A DNA stretch of 57,599 nucleotides from positions 117,062 through 174,660 of the forward strand of contig DJWS01000004.1 in assembly GCA_002441585.1 (NCBI GenBank). Reading direction: 5' to 3'. Numbering within the stretch: the first letter of the stretch is position 1; the number at the start of each line of letters is the position of its first letter. Source of the stretch: Candidatus Saccharibacteria bacterium UBA6224 (GTDB lineage Bacteria > Patescibacteriota > Saccharimonadia > Saccharimonadales > UBA4665). Below the pieces are notes generated by a model that was given only the letters and a program-made list of their open reading frames with translations, made no database searches and was not told the origin of the DNA. The position numbers and the translations under genes are program-made. Below, one piece after another: positions 1-7,504 of this stretch.

Positions 1-213
1 GGCAAACTCAGCACCAGTCTGTTGCAGCGCAAGTTGCGCATCGGCTACGGCAAGGCGGCACGTATCATCGAACAGATGGAAGAGCAGGGAATAGTCGGCC
101 CGAGTGACGGTAACCGGCCGCGTGAGGTGCTGGTAACCAGCATGGACCAAGTATTTGGTGGTGGTAGCGAAGCCGATGCGGCACTAGACGAAAACTTCCC
201 AGATGAGCGCTAA
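1..213 (+). CDS. ftsK: DNA translocase FtsK, C-terminal end (partial)
   Basis: The window opens inside this gene; the frame is open from base 1 and stops at 211-213. The visible 70 residues form the winged-helix gamma domain of FtsK/SpoIIIE translocases. The segment LLQRKLRIGYGKAARIIE is the recognition helix region that in known members reads KOPS sites and contacts XerD. The short acidic tail after it is not conserved. FtsK pumps DNA at the septum during chromosome segregation. The motor domain lies upstream, outside the window. A XerC/D-type recombinase at 27433-28353 is a possible partner. Confidence 0.9.
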   Translation, partial: GKLSTSLLQRKLRIGYGKAARIIEQMEEQGIVGPSDGNRPREVLVTSMDQVFGGGSEADAALDENFPDER

Positions 214-304
214 TCGTATCTGTCGTGAGAAATCCACACTTGCCAAAGCTACCCTAAATTTATTACCATAAGCGTAATACAAAAACTGCAAATGGAGGTT
301 GGCA

Positions 305-1465
305 GTGGCAGAGAACCTGGACAGTCGTGAGGTCTTTCCAACTGGCTTGCCGCTGCCGCCCTCCCAAGCCGAAACATTGCAGTCAACCAAAGCTCCTGCT
401 TCAAGCAGGAGCTTTTTTGATTTACTGAAAACTATCGAGCAGCAGGAGCAGCCCAGGCGGATATTGACGGCCGACTGTTCAGATCCGAAAGAAATTGACG
501 ATGGCATCTATGTAGAACCGCTGGCGTCAGCCCAGGAAATGTATCGGGTCGGAGTCTGCGTGGCCGATACCTCGAAGCTATTCCCTCAGCAGGGCATTTA
601 TCGTCAGGCTATGGAGAAGACCCGCGCCCGATACTGGGACTTGCCCAATGGTGAGCGGGGCTACGAGCCGATGATAGACCCACATCTTATCGAGGATTTG
701 GAGCTACGTGAGGGCGAGGAGCGTAGCTCGCTGGTCCTAGAATTTATAGTGGGCGAAAAAGAAGCGCCGCGAGATTTGTCAGTGACATTTCAGCCCGTGT
801 TTGTGGAGAAGAACCTCGATTATCGTCGGTTAAGTCTTGAGGGGCGCACAGGAGGCCGGTATGAACGGCATGTTCGGGCTGCCGGATATATCATGCAGCA
901 TTTGAAGTACCGGGCCGGCGGCGATCAAGACTCGGTCGTGCAAACGCTTGAGAGCAGCCTGCCGCCAAGCCTTGAGCAATACCGCTCACGCAGCCACTGG
1001 TTCCGCGGCTCTAAATACAACGAGGCGTATATGATTGCAGCCAACCATCTGGTCGGCAAGATGTTGGCCGATGAAGGCAGTCCGGCGATATACCGAGTAT
1101 TCGATCCGTCAGATGAAAAATATCTGGAATTCATACCTCCGAACATAGCTACCTACAGTTGGCAGCCCGGACCCCATGCCGGGCTGAGCCTAGAGCCAAT
1201 TTGTCGGGTGACATCGCCGCTCCGTCGTCTGGAGGACTTTGTCATGAACTACCAGCTCAAACAGCGGTTCATTGGGCGTGTCGCGACAAGGCGTGACGAG
1301 GCTGAAGTCTATGTGGCTGTACAGCATCTTAACCGGCAGTTAGTAGCTGATATCGCCGCCGGCCCATTGCGGCTAAATGCTATCGATGTGCTTGGCGCAG
1401 CGGGCGTCAAATCTGGCCGCAAAACTCAGCTTACGCCTTTGGATTCCAGTATTGAGGTTGCCTGA
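305..1465 (+). CDS. RNB-domain (RNase II/R-like) exoribonuclease, short form
   Basis: The protein is almost only an RNB catalytic domain: the active-site segment TADCSDPKEIDDGIYV lies near residues 55-70, and TSPLRRLEDFVMNYQL, the usual TSPxRRYxDxxxH motif, near 300. The family degrades RNA 3' to 5' with Mg2+. At about 386 residues it is far shorter than RNase R (about 800) and lacks recognisable cold-shock and S1 domains. The second aspartate of the D-x5-D-I-D-D signature is Glu here, so catalysis may be altered. I chose GTG at 305 because GGAGG at 294-298 gives 6-nt spacing; TTG at 299 would abut it. Function as a nuclease is inferred from family membership. Confidence 0.8.
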   Translation: MAENLDSREVFPTGLPLPPSQAETLQSTKAPASSRSFFDLLKTIEQQEQPRRILTADCSDPKEIDDGIYVEPLASAQEMYRVGVCVADTSKLFPQQGIYRQAMEKTRARYWDLPNGERGYEPMIDPHLIEDLELREGEERSSLVLEFIVGEKEAPRDLSVTFQPVFVEKNLDYRRLSLEGRTGGRYERHVRAAGYIMQHLKYRAGGDQDSVVQTLESSLPPSLEQYRSRSHWFRGSKYNEAYMIAANHLVGKMLADEGSPAIYRVFDPSDEKYLEFIPPNIATYSWQPGPHAGLSLEPICRVTSPLRRLEDFVMNYQLKQRFIGRVATRRDEAEVYVAVQHLNRQLVADIAAGPLRLNAIDVLGAAGVKSGRKTQLTPLDSSIEVA

Positions 1466-1466
1466 A

Positions 1467-1495
1467 TTGACTAACAGAGGTAGATAGAGTACAAT
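1467..1495 (+). promoter_or_regulatory. Promoter of the rpsF-ssb-rpsR operon
   Basis: TTGACT (1467-1472), a 17-nt spacer and TACAAT (1490-1495) form a near-consensus sigma-70 promoter, leaving a leader of about 60 nt before rpsF. The leader has a weak stem (CACTA near 1500 with TAGTG near 1530). I could not recognise the known S6:S18 autoregulatory motif in it. Confidence 0.75.
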
Positions 1496-1561
1496 TGAGC
1501 GCACTATCAACTCAGCTTGCATCCATGTAGTGAGTGCAGGCGTTAACCAAGGGAGAATCTC

Positions 1562-1945
1562 GTGAATCAATACGAAATTGCTATCTTGTATGACCCAGAT
1601 CTGGAAATCGATCTGGAAAAAGCTACTTCTCGCGTCGAGAAGATACTAACCGACAATGGCGGCAAAGTTGCCAATGTCGATAATTGGGGCAAGCGCAAGC
1701 TGGCCTACTCAATCAAAGGTCACGAAACGGCCGTTTATGTGTTTTATACCGTAGACGTACCCGGTGCTAACGTTGCTAAGATTGAGTCGACCCTCAACAT
1801 CACCGATGAGGTGATTCGTTTCCTCATCACCAAGCCGGACCTTAAGGCTATCGCCAAGGCTGAGGCTGCCAAGGCCGAAAAAGCCAAGAAGGCAGCTGAG
1901 CGTGGTGAATCAGCCGACGACAGCGACGACAAAGACGAAGAGTAA
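1562..1945 (+). CDS. rpsF: 30S ribosomal protein bS6
   Basis: The opening MNQYEIAILYDPDLEID and the central WGKRKLAYSIKGH match bS6, which binds bS18 and central-domain 16S rRNA in the small subunit platform. The start is GTG with GGGAGAA about 5 nt upstream. At 127 residues it is slightly longer than usual because of a Lys/Ala/Glu-rich then acidic tail from about residue 97, probably disordered. It is the first gene of the classical bS6-SSB-bS18 operon. Confidence 0.95.
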   Translation: MNQYEIAILYDPDLEIDLEKATSRVEKILTDNGGKVANVDNWGKRKLAYSIKGHETAVYVFYTVDVPGANVAKIESTLNITDEVIRFLITKPDLKAIAKAEAAKAEKAKKAAERGESADDSDDKDEE

Positions 1946-2033
1946 TTATGCCGCTTGACGCCCGAGTTTACTTCGGCGTAAGGTAGGTATACAACATAAT
2001 TCGGACATAGTTTCCGAGGAGGGAGATTGCCAC

Positions 2034-2507
2034 ATGGCACGTAGTTTCAACCAAGTAATTTTGATGGGGAATCTAACCCGAGATCCCGAGCTTCGGCAAA
2101 CGCCGAACGGCTCAAGCGTTTGTAGCTTTAGCCTGGCGTTGAACCGCAGCTTTAAGGGCAGCGACGGTAACTGGCAAGAGGCCACCGATTACATCGATGT
2201 CGTGGCTTGGGGGCCGCTCGGCGAGCGCGTGGCGCAATACCTGAGCAAAGGTCGCCCGTGCCTGATCAACGGCCGGCTGCAAAGTCGCAGCTGGGAGCAG
2301 GACGGCCAAAAGCGCAGCAAAGTCGAGGTCAATGCCCAAGACGTAACGTTCTTAGGCGGTCCTGGCGACGGTGGTAGCAGTGGCGGCAGTAATGCCGGCG
2401 ACTCGAGCAGCAGCTCAAGCACCACCAAATCAAGCAAGAAAAAAGATGATGTCGTCATCGAAGACGTCGGTGACGAACCAATAAATTTGGACGACATTCC
2501 GTTTTAA
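2034..2507 (+). CDS. ssb: Single-stranded DNA-binding protein
   Basis: An N-terminal OB fold (about residues 1-107, beginning MARSFNQVILMGNLTRDPEL) is followed by a Gly/Ser-rich linker and the acidic tip DDIPF, the conserved tail that recruits replication and repair proteins. Length (157) is normal. GAGGGAG lies 9-15 nt upstream of the ATG. The gene sits between rpsF and rpsR as in most bacteria. Its stop codon lies inside the 5' arm of the long hairpin at 2501-2631. Confidence 0.96.
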   Translation: MARSFNQVILMGNLTRDPELRQTPNGSSVCSFSLALNRSFKGSDGNWQEATDYIDVVAWGPLGERVAQYLSKGRPCLINGRLQSRSWEQDGQKRSKVEVNAQDVTFLGGPGDGGSSGGSNAGDSSSSSSTTKSSKKKDDVVIEDVGDEPINLDDIPF

Positions 2508-2631
2508 CAAATTTTAGGTTGCACATTTTGGGCGCTGGCCTGCGTCAAAAACCTTCACCGTATGTTTGATACGGCTCAGGTTTTGTGCTCGGCCATCATC
2601 CCAAACTGCACTAACCAAAATTCGTTAAAAC
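2501..2631 (+). promoter_or_regulatory. Long rod-like RNA hairpin between ssb and rpsR
   Basis: The interval folds by inspection into one long hairpin. Working inward the paired blocks are GTTTTAAC/GTTAAAAC, ATTTT/AAAAT, GGTT/AACC, GCA/TGC, TGGG/CCCA, TGGCC/GGCCA, AAAACC/GGTTTT and CCGTAT/ATACGG around the loop GTTTG (2564-2568), about 40 pairs with small internal loops. It begins at the ssb stop codon and ends 27 nt before the rpsR ATG. No T-run follows, so it is not a plain terminator. It may set the dosage of bS18 against SSB, act as an RNase processing site, or bind a ribosomal protein; none of these is shown. Confidence 0.65.
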
Positions 2632-2658
2632 CAGTGATATTTAAGGAGAATATTTCAG

Positions 2659-2862
2659 ATGGCAAAGATTTTTAAGCACAAAACAGACGTTGCATATTTT
2701 GATCACAAAGATTTCAAAACCCTGCAACGCTACGTAAACCAGTACGGTCAGATCGAGACTCGCAAAAAGACGGGTCTTACCGAGACTGAGCAGCGCCACT
2801 TGAGCGTCGCTATCAAGCGCGCTCGTCACTTGGCCTTGCTGCCATTCGTGGCTCACAACTAA
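2659..2862 (+). CDS. rpsR: 30S ribosomal protein bS18
   Basis: The 67-residue basic protein has the bS18 core, including FDHKDFKTLQRYV and the C-terminal AIKRARHLALLPF. It binds bS6 in the small-subunit platform. AAGGAG at 2643-2648 provides the ribosome-binding site. It is the last gene of the rpsF-ssb-rpsR operon and is preceded by the long hairpin described separately. No zinc-binding cysteines are present. Confidence 0.95.
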   Translation: MAKIFKHKTDVAYFDHKDFKTLQRYVNQYGQIETRKKTGLTETEQRHLSVAIKRARHLALLPFVAHN

Positions 2863-2913
2863 ATTCGTCAGATTACAGCGACAACGACTGATGGGGTAGT
2901 TTATCCCCGGTAA

Positions 2914-4707
2914 TCACGCCGCTAGCAGCAATGTTTCTCGGCCTAGGATGCCGGGGGTTCTATCGGGGTGCCTGACATCCCAGTGACTCATGGCGACATA
3001 GGTTTCCATCGGCATCCCGAGTACCTTGACCAAGGCGTATTCGCCACCGCCGGTCATGATACTGGCATCATCACCGTGATGCTTCTCGGGAATCATTCCA
3101 AACGTATCGTAGGCTAGCTCCACTCCATCCATGTATGCTTTGCGTATGCACTCGGCGGTTGTGAAGAGTTCTTCGATGCGTCGTCTGTCAATATCCCCAG
3201 CTTCAAGCATGATGTGCCCCATGCGAGCCGCACCGCGGGCTGCCGCCCAGTTCGTCGGTGCCCATATCCGTTCTTTGCCATCCCACTGGTTGGGACGGTT
3301 GTCGTTCATGGTGGTCGCCACGCCGTACCGGTGCAGTAATTGCTGGCGGATGGTTTGCGCTGTGCCGAATGTTTCAGCTTCGTTGGTCATGCCGACGTAC
3401 ATCGGGTAAGCCGTGGCGGCGGAGGGTACATCTGTCTGTGCACCCCTGACGAAGTTGTAATCATTGAACCACAGACCGTCTGGCCTATCACTAAGCATGT
3501 ACTTACGGATAGCGGCCATACGGTCGCTGGCTCGCGTCCGGTATTCACGCTCCTTGTGCTTGGCGAATGCCCACTCAGCTGAATGCTCCTGACGAGTAGA
3601 GGCTTTCGTATCATATGCCATCGCCAGAGTCTCTTCGGTGTAAAGTAGCAGGCTGTTAAGGTCGACCGGCAATATATCGGTGGTGTTGGCGGTGATCAGG
3701 TTGTGCCCGTCTGCCATCCAGCGGCTAGAAAAATCCCAACCGCTGCTGGCGGCACCACGGATGTCCTTGTAGAATTTTGCGAGTCGTCGTTCGCGTGCGG
3801 TACCAGATAGGCCGTTTACGACCATCGCACCGAGCTCGACATCTTCCTTGAGCATCTCATAGCGTGGGCCTTCGGCATCGTCCCAGTATCGGTTCAACAG
3901 GGAGCCGTCCGGCATGCGTACGAGCGATCGGTGGCTCCGGGCTGTACCGTCATCGCGACTCATCAAGTCTGCCTCGCCATCCATCCAGTAGCCACGGTAC
4001 TCTTTTTCCATCGCCGGCAAAAAGCGTACGAGAGTTTCGCGGCCGAACCGGTCGGCTAGCAGGCGGACCATGTGCGAGAAGTACGGTGGTTGCGGTCGGC
4101 TGGCGAAGAAGTCGGCGCTGCCGTTAAGCGGGTAGCCAAATTTCTCTATCTGATATTCGGCGTTACCGACGATATCGAGCACCAAATCCCATCGCTCGTC
4201 GGCGGCGTGCCCTTTGCCCATGTGATAACCGTCCCAGTGGAACTCGTGCCGACTGAATCGTCCGGCCCCGGCAACTACCCGATCGTAGGGCAATTTGAGG
4301 TCGAATTCCTTGTTCTTGCTGGTAGGGATGACGAGCATTTCACGGACGCGCCTGGCGTAATCCAGAATCGGCTCGGAGTCGGCGGCATGGACTGCGATGT
4401 CATCGGGGGAAGGGGTGTCGAAATGTGAGTCCCAGAATGCTGTCGGCGAGAAGCCTGCCCCCTGACTCTCGCGCTCGTAGGCGGCGATTATTTCAGGGTA
4501 GTTCGTACCTTTCTTCGGTGAGGCACAGGCTAGCAGCATGCCATCACTGAGTCGAGGTTCGTCACGGACGTCGATGAGTAGTTTCGCCATCGGGCCCGGC
4601 TTGGGAATGATGGTTAGCGGATCGACTGGTTCGACTATGGGGCGCTCAGGAATAGCCAATTCCTCAAGGGGGGCATGGGTATTCGATGGTGCTAGTTCTG
4701 GTGACAT
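2914..4707 (-). CDS. treA: Alpha,alpha-trehalase, glycoside hydrolase family 37
   Basis: Family GH37 trehalases hydrolyse trehalose to two glucose molecules. The first GH37 signature appears as GAGRFSRHEFHWDGYHMG near residues 145-165, the second as NQWDGKERIWAPTNW near 470, and GGGEYALVKV near 560. The segment SSGWDFSSRWM near 320 is also typical. At 597 residues it is full length. There is no signal peptide, so it should act in the cytosol on imported or host-derived trehalose. No sugar transporter or sugar kinase lies beside it. Trehalose is abundant in actinobacterial hosts of Saccharibacteria, so a scavenging role is plausible but inferred. It is transcribed alone, convergent with rpsR. 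Confidence 0.9.
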   Translation of the reverse strand: MSPELAPSNTHAPLEELAIPERPIVEPVDPLTIIPKPGPMAKLLIDVRDEPRLSDGMLLACASPKKGTNYPEIIAAYERESQGAGFSPTAFWDSHFDTPSPDDIAVHAADSEPILDYARRVREMLVIPTSKNKEFDLKLPYDRVVAGAGRFSRHEFHWDGYHMGKGHAADERWDLVLDIVGNAEYQIEKFGYPLNGSADFFASRPQPPYFSHMVRLLADRFGRETLVRFLPAMEKEYRGYWMDGEADLMSRDDGTARSHRSLVRMPDGSLLNRYWDDAEGPRYEMLKEDVELGAMVVNGLSGTARERRLAKFYKDIRGAASSGWDFSSRWMADGHNLITANTTDILPVDLNSLLLYTEETLAMAYDTKASTRQEHSAEWAFAKHKEREYRTRASDRMAAIRKYMLSDRPDGLWFNDYNFVRGAQTDVPSAATAYPMYVGMTNEAETFGTAQTIRQQLLHRYGVATTMNDNRPNQWDGKERIWAPTNWAAARGAARMGHIMLEAGDIDRRRIEELFTTAECIRKAYMDGVELAYDTFGMIPEKHHGDDASIMTGGGEYALVKVLGMPMETYVAMSHWDVRHPDRTPGILGRETLLLAA

Positions 4708-4942
4708 TGTTTACGGTTTTTCGTGTACGTATATGTTGTAGCTATCTTCTTAAATACACCCGATATCTACATTAGTAGGATATCACATTGCGCAAACTTA
4801 GCGGTTATGGTAAGTAACGAGTTCGACGACGTTTGCAATGTCTGGCCACCCCAAGTATCCTTGAGAGGTAATCGTGGGCGGTGGTGCTTATAGCGGCCGC
4901 CCCGCCATGTATAAATATCGGAAAGAAGATCGGAGTAAATGA
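4708..4942. other. Divergent intergenic region between treA and efp
   Basis: This 235-bp region should carry the promoters of treA (minus) and efp (plus). For efp, TATAAA at 4910-4915 is a plausible -10 about 28 nt before the start. A GC-rich near-palindrome (GCGGCCGC, 4893-4900) lies just upstream. For treA only a weak TATACG is seen on the minus strand near 4730. No ORF is convincing here. Confidence 0.4.
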
Positions 4943-5509
4943 ATGGCATTGAGTATTACTAATTTGAAGAAAGGGACGCTTTTCCAGTGGGAGGGTGAAC
5001 CGTTCCGGGTGGTTGAGTACAACCAGAAGGTTATGGGCCGCGGTGGCTCAATAGTGAACGTGCGTATCAAAAGTCTGCTCGACGGCAAGGTGTTGGAGAA
5101 GACCTTTAAGGGTAACGAACAGCTTGAGAGTGCCGATGTCAGCAATCAGACGGTGCAGTACCTGTACAACGATGGCAACACCTTTCATTTCATGAACGAA
5201 GACAGCTTCGAGCAATTTGAAGTAGCGGCCGACTTGGTTGGCGATGGCGCGGGCTACCTGAAAGAAGGTGATCGCGTGACATTGCAGTTTTTCAACGATG
5301 CGCCTATCAACGTGGAACTACCCAAGAATGTCCCGCTACGCGTCGTCTACACCGAGAATGTGGTCAAGGGCGATACCACCAGCTCCGTTCTGAAAAACGC
5401 CGAATTGGAGACAGGTATTACCGTCAAGGTGCCGGCATTCATCAAGCAAGATGATGTCATTTCGGTTGATACCGCGACGGGCGCCTACCGCGAACGCGTT
5501 AAGGAATAA
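4943..5509 (+). CDS. efp: Translation elongation factor P
   Basis: EF-P binds ribosomes stalled at polyproline stretches. The 188-residue, three-domain length is standard, beginning MALSITNLKKGTLFQWEGEPF. The loop that enters the peptidyl-transferase centre reads KVMGRGGSI, placing Arg33 where many bacteria have a modifiable Lys. Arg at this site is rhamnosylated by EarP in some Proteobacteria; no earP is seen here, so it may be unmodified. CGGAG at 4931-4935 supports the ATG at 4943. The next gene starts 2 nt after the stop, suggesting an operon efp-2H phosphoesterase-tlyA. Confidence 0.95.
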   Translation: MALSITNLKKGTLFQWEGEPFRVVEYNQKVMGRGGSIVNVRIKSLLDGKVLEKTFKGNEQLESADVSNQTVQYLYNDGNTFHFMNEDSFEQFEVAADLVGDGAGYLKEGDRVTLQFFNDAPINVELPKNVPLRVVYTENVVKGDTTSSVLKNAELETGITVKVPAFIKQDDVISVDTATGAYRERVKE

Positions 5510-5511
5510 TC

Positions 5512-5979
5512 GTGGTACCAGGTGATCGGTTGGTCTGCGCCCTGGTGCGGCCAATGATGGTCGGTGAGAGTTTTGCTCGGTGGCCGCTTCACGTTACGAT
5601 CGTGCCGTGGTTCCGCCTGCCGGATTCATCCGAGATGATTGCAAGCGGGCTAGCCCAGGCATTGGCCACCATACAATCGTTCCAAGTTCGAGCGGATGGC
5701 GAGGCGATGATGGGGCCACGGCGTCAGCGGCACGCCAGACTCATGCAGCAGCCGACACCATTATCGGATATCGAACAAAAGGTAAGGACATATCTTCACA
5801 AGAAGCGCGCCTGGCTGGTTGACGAGACGACCAAACGAAAGTATCAGTATCGTCCGCACGTAACTGACCAGGGATCAGGGGCGCTACAAGAAGGCGACAC
5901 ATTTTGGTGCGATCGGCTGTACATCATTGAGCAGAAGGGCGATTATAAAGAGATCATGAGTGAGGTCCATTTTGAATAA
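5512..5979 (+). CDS. 2H phosphoesterase superfamily protein (2'-5' RNA ligase-like)
   Basis: Two histidine motifs define the 2H superfamily: HVTIVPWF near residue 27 and RPHVT near residue 113. Each supplies one catalytic His and a Thr. Known members (LigT, ThpR, YjcG) act on 2'-5' RNA bonds or cyclic phosphodiesters; the true substrate cannot be told from sequence. The 155-residue length fits a single 2H domain. The GTG start is 2 nt after efp, with AAGGA inside the efp end as a ribosome-binding site. The 3' end overlaps tlyA, so the three genes are probably co-transcribed. Confidence 0.75.
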   Translation: MVPGDRLVCALVRPMMVGESFARWPLHVTIVPWFRLPDSSEMIASGLAQALATIQSFQVRADGEAMMGPRRQRHARLMQQPTPLSDIEQKVRTYLHKKRAWLVDETTKRKYQYRPHVTDQGSGALQEGDTFWCDRLYIIEQKGDYKEIMSEVHFE

Positions 5980-6691
5980 GCAGCGGCTTGATCAGTCGGT
6001 GGTAGCGCGCGGTTTGACGACTAGCCGTAGTCAGGCCGAGAGCTTTATCCGGCTTGGAAAAGTCACGGTGAACAAAAAAGTTGTCACTAAGACAGGTGCG
6101 CTGGTATCTGATGATGACGCGATTGAACTTAAAAGTAGTGAGCAGTATGTTAGTCGCGCCGGCTTGAAATTGGCAAGTGTGGCCCAAGCGCTCAAGCTAA
6201 ATTTTGGGGGCAAAGTCGTGCTGGATGTCGGTAGCAGTACGGGAGGGTTTACCGACTACGCGCTGCGGCACGGCGCCACGAAAGTCCTGGCTGTCGAGCT
6301 AGGCACCAACCAGCTACATCCGAGTTTGCATGGTGATCCGAGAATCGAATTGCACGAAAAGACCGACATTCGGGATTTTAGGACTACCGAACATATCGAC
6401 GTCGTCGTGGCCGACGTGTCGTTCATCAGTCTGCGCGAGATATTACCTAGCGTCGCTAAACTGTGTAGTCGAGATACCAAATTAGCCATAATGGTCAAGC
6501 CGCAATTCGAGGCGCGTAATCTCAACCTTAAACACAAAGGCGTCATTAAGAATGACAAGATGCGTCGTGAAATACTGAACGACTTCGAGGCATGGGCCCG
6601 TCAACATTTCGTCATCATCGACAAGGCTGACTCCGATGTCACTGGAACCAAAGGCAACCGCGAACGATTTTATTTGCTTCAAATCCAATAG
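5972..6691 (+). CDS. tlyA: TlyA-family S4/FtsJ-like rRNA methyltransferase
   Basis: An N-terminal S4 RNA-binding domain (LDQSVVARGLTTSRSQAESF, about residues 5-60) is followed by an FtsJ-like SAM domain with VLDVGSSTGGFTDYAL near 85. Known TlyA proteins methylate 2'-OH groups in 16S and 23S rRNA (C1409 and C1920) in Mycobacterium; older annotations call them hemolysins. I prefer TTG at 5972, preceded by GTGAGG, over GTG at 5960. It overlaps the preceding gene by 8 nt. The last 23 coding bases recur 114 nt downstream, giving an alternative C-terminal coding end; see the repeat entry. Confidence 0.9.
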   Translation: MNKQRLDQSVVARGLTTSRSQAESFIRLGKVTVNKKVVTKTGALVSDDDAIELKSSEQYVSRAGLKLASVAQALKLNFGGKVVLDVGSSTGGFTDYALRHGATKVLAVELGTNQLHPSLHGDPRIELHEKTDIRDFRTTEHIDVVVADVSFISLREILPSVAKLCSRDTKLAIMVKPQFEARNLNLKHKGVIKNDKMRREILNDFEAWARQHFVIIDKADSDVTGTKGNRERFYLLQIQ

Positions 6692-6789
6692 GGAAAAGAG
6701 CAGCCCGACAAAAAGTCACGCCTTTTTGCCGGCGCGATGAGAAAAACCGCAGGTTTGTCTCATGGTGGCAACCGCGAACGATTTTATTT
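6653..6789 (+). repeat. Duplicated tlyA 3' end flanking a hairpin-rich insert
   Basis: The 23 bases at 6653-6675, inside tlyA, are repeated exactly at 6767-6789. The 91 bp between hold two strong hairpins: one pairing CAAAAAG with CTTTTTG (about 6708-6733), and one pairing ATGAGA/TCTCAT and AACC/GGTT (about 6736-6763). The second resembles, in inverted orientation, the hairpin at about 31023-31050. The direct repeats look like a target or recombination duplication around a small palindromic element, but a slipped tandem duplication is equally possible. Confidence 0.6.
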
Positions 6790-6838
6790 ACTGCAAAGGC
6801 TGTCGTAAGCTCGCCCCAAGCTGATACACTTTAAACAT

Positions 6839-7495
6839 ATGTATTTTGCTAGTCGGACACAGGCCGGACGCATGCTCGCTGCTCAACTCGTTCCAAAATA
6901 TCGCTACGAGAGCTGTGTCGTGGTGGCGCTGAGTGACGGCGGTGTCGTGGTGGGGGCGCAGATAGCGATGCAGCTTCACTGCGCCATCAACATGCTGTTG
7001 TACGAAGAAATAAATTTACCGATGGAGCCACAAGCGTTCTCGGGCGTGGCCCACAACGGCTCCTATGCCTACAATAGTTACTACGAGCCAATGGAGCGCG
7101 ATGAGATAATGGGAGATTACTACCAGTACATCGAGCAGCAAAAGCTCGAAAAAATGCGCAACATGCACCAGCTACTGGGCAGTGGCGGGGTGGCTCGCAA
7201 GGATTTGCTACGCGGACATTACATAATCCTGGTGTCCGACGGCATCCGGTCGCCGTTCGCCTTGGATTTGGCTGTCGAATATCTCAAACCGATACGGTAC
7301 GAAAAATTAATCGTAGCTACGCCCCTGGCCAGTATCCAGGCAGTCGACCGCATGCATGTGTTGGCTGACGACCTGTACTGTCTGAATGTGATCGACAGCG
7401 AGCTGCCAACTGAGCATTACTATGAGGCCCAAGATGTGCCCGACCACCAAAAAGTGGTTGAGACCATCGAAAAAATTATCCTTAACTGGAAGTAG
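6839..7495 (+). CDS. Phosphoribosyltransferase-like protein
   Basis: The fold signature is type I phosphoribosyltransferase: VVVALSDGGVVVGAQIA near residues 27-43 and a PRPP-loop-like segment YIILVSDGIRSPFALDLA near 128-146. In active enzymes the second segment reads roughly VDDGIATGAT; here the acidic pair is SD and the ATG tail is RSP, so PRPP binding may be changed. Substrate is unknown. It may be a salvage enzyme or a regulatory relative. TACACT (6825-6830) with an upstream TG lies 8 nt before the ATG and there is no Shine-Dalgarno, so the mRNA is probably leaderless. Confidence 0.6.
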   Translation: MYFASRTQAGRMLAAQLVPKYRYESCVVVALSDGGVVVGAQIAMQLHCAINMLLYEEINLPMEPQAFSGVAHNGSYAYNSYYEPMERDEIMGDYYQYIEQQKLEKMRNMHQLLGSGGVARKDLLRGHYIILVSDGIRSPFALDLAVEYLKPIRYEKLIVATPLASIQAVDRMHVLADDLYCLNVIDSELPTEHYYEAQDVPDHQKVVETIEKIILNWK

Positions 7496-7504
7496 TGGCT
7501 ATCT

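Noticed and set aside
1496..1561. S6:S18 autoregulatory motif in the rpsF leader
   Set aside because: The leader is short and I could not find the expected conserved bulge and loop residues; only a weak stem is visible.
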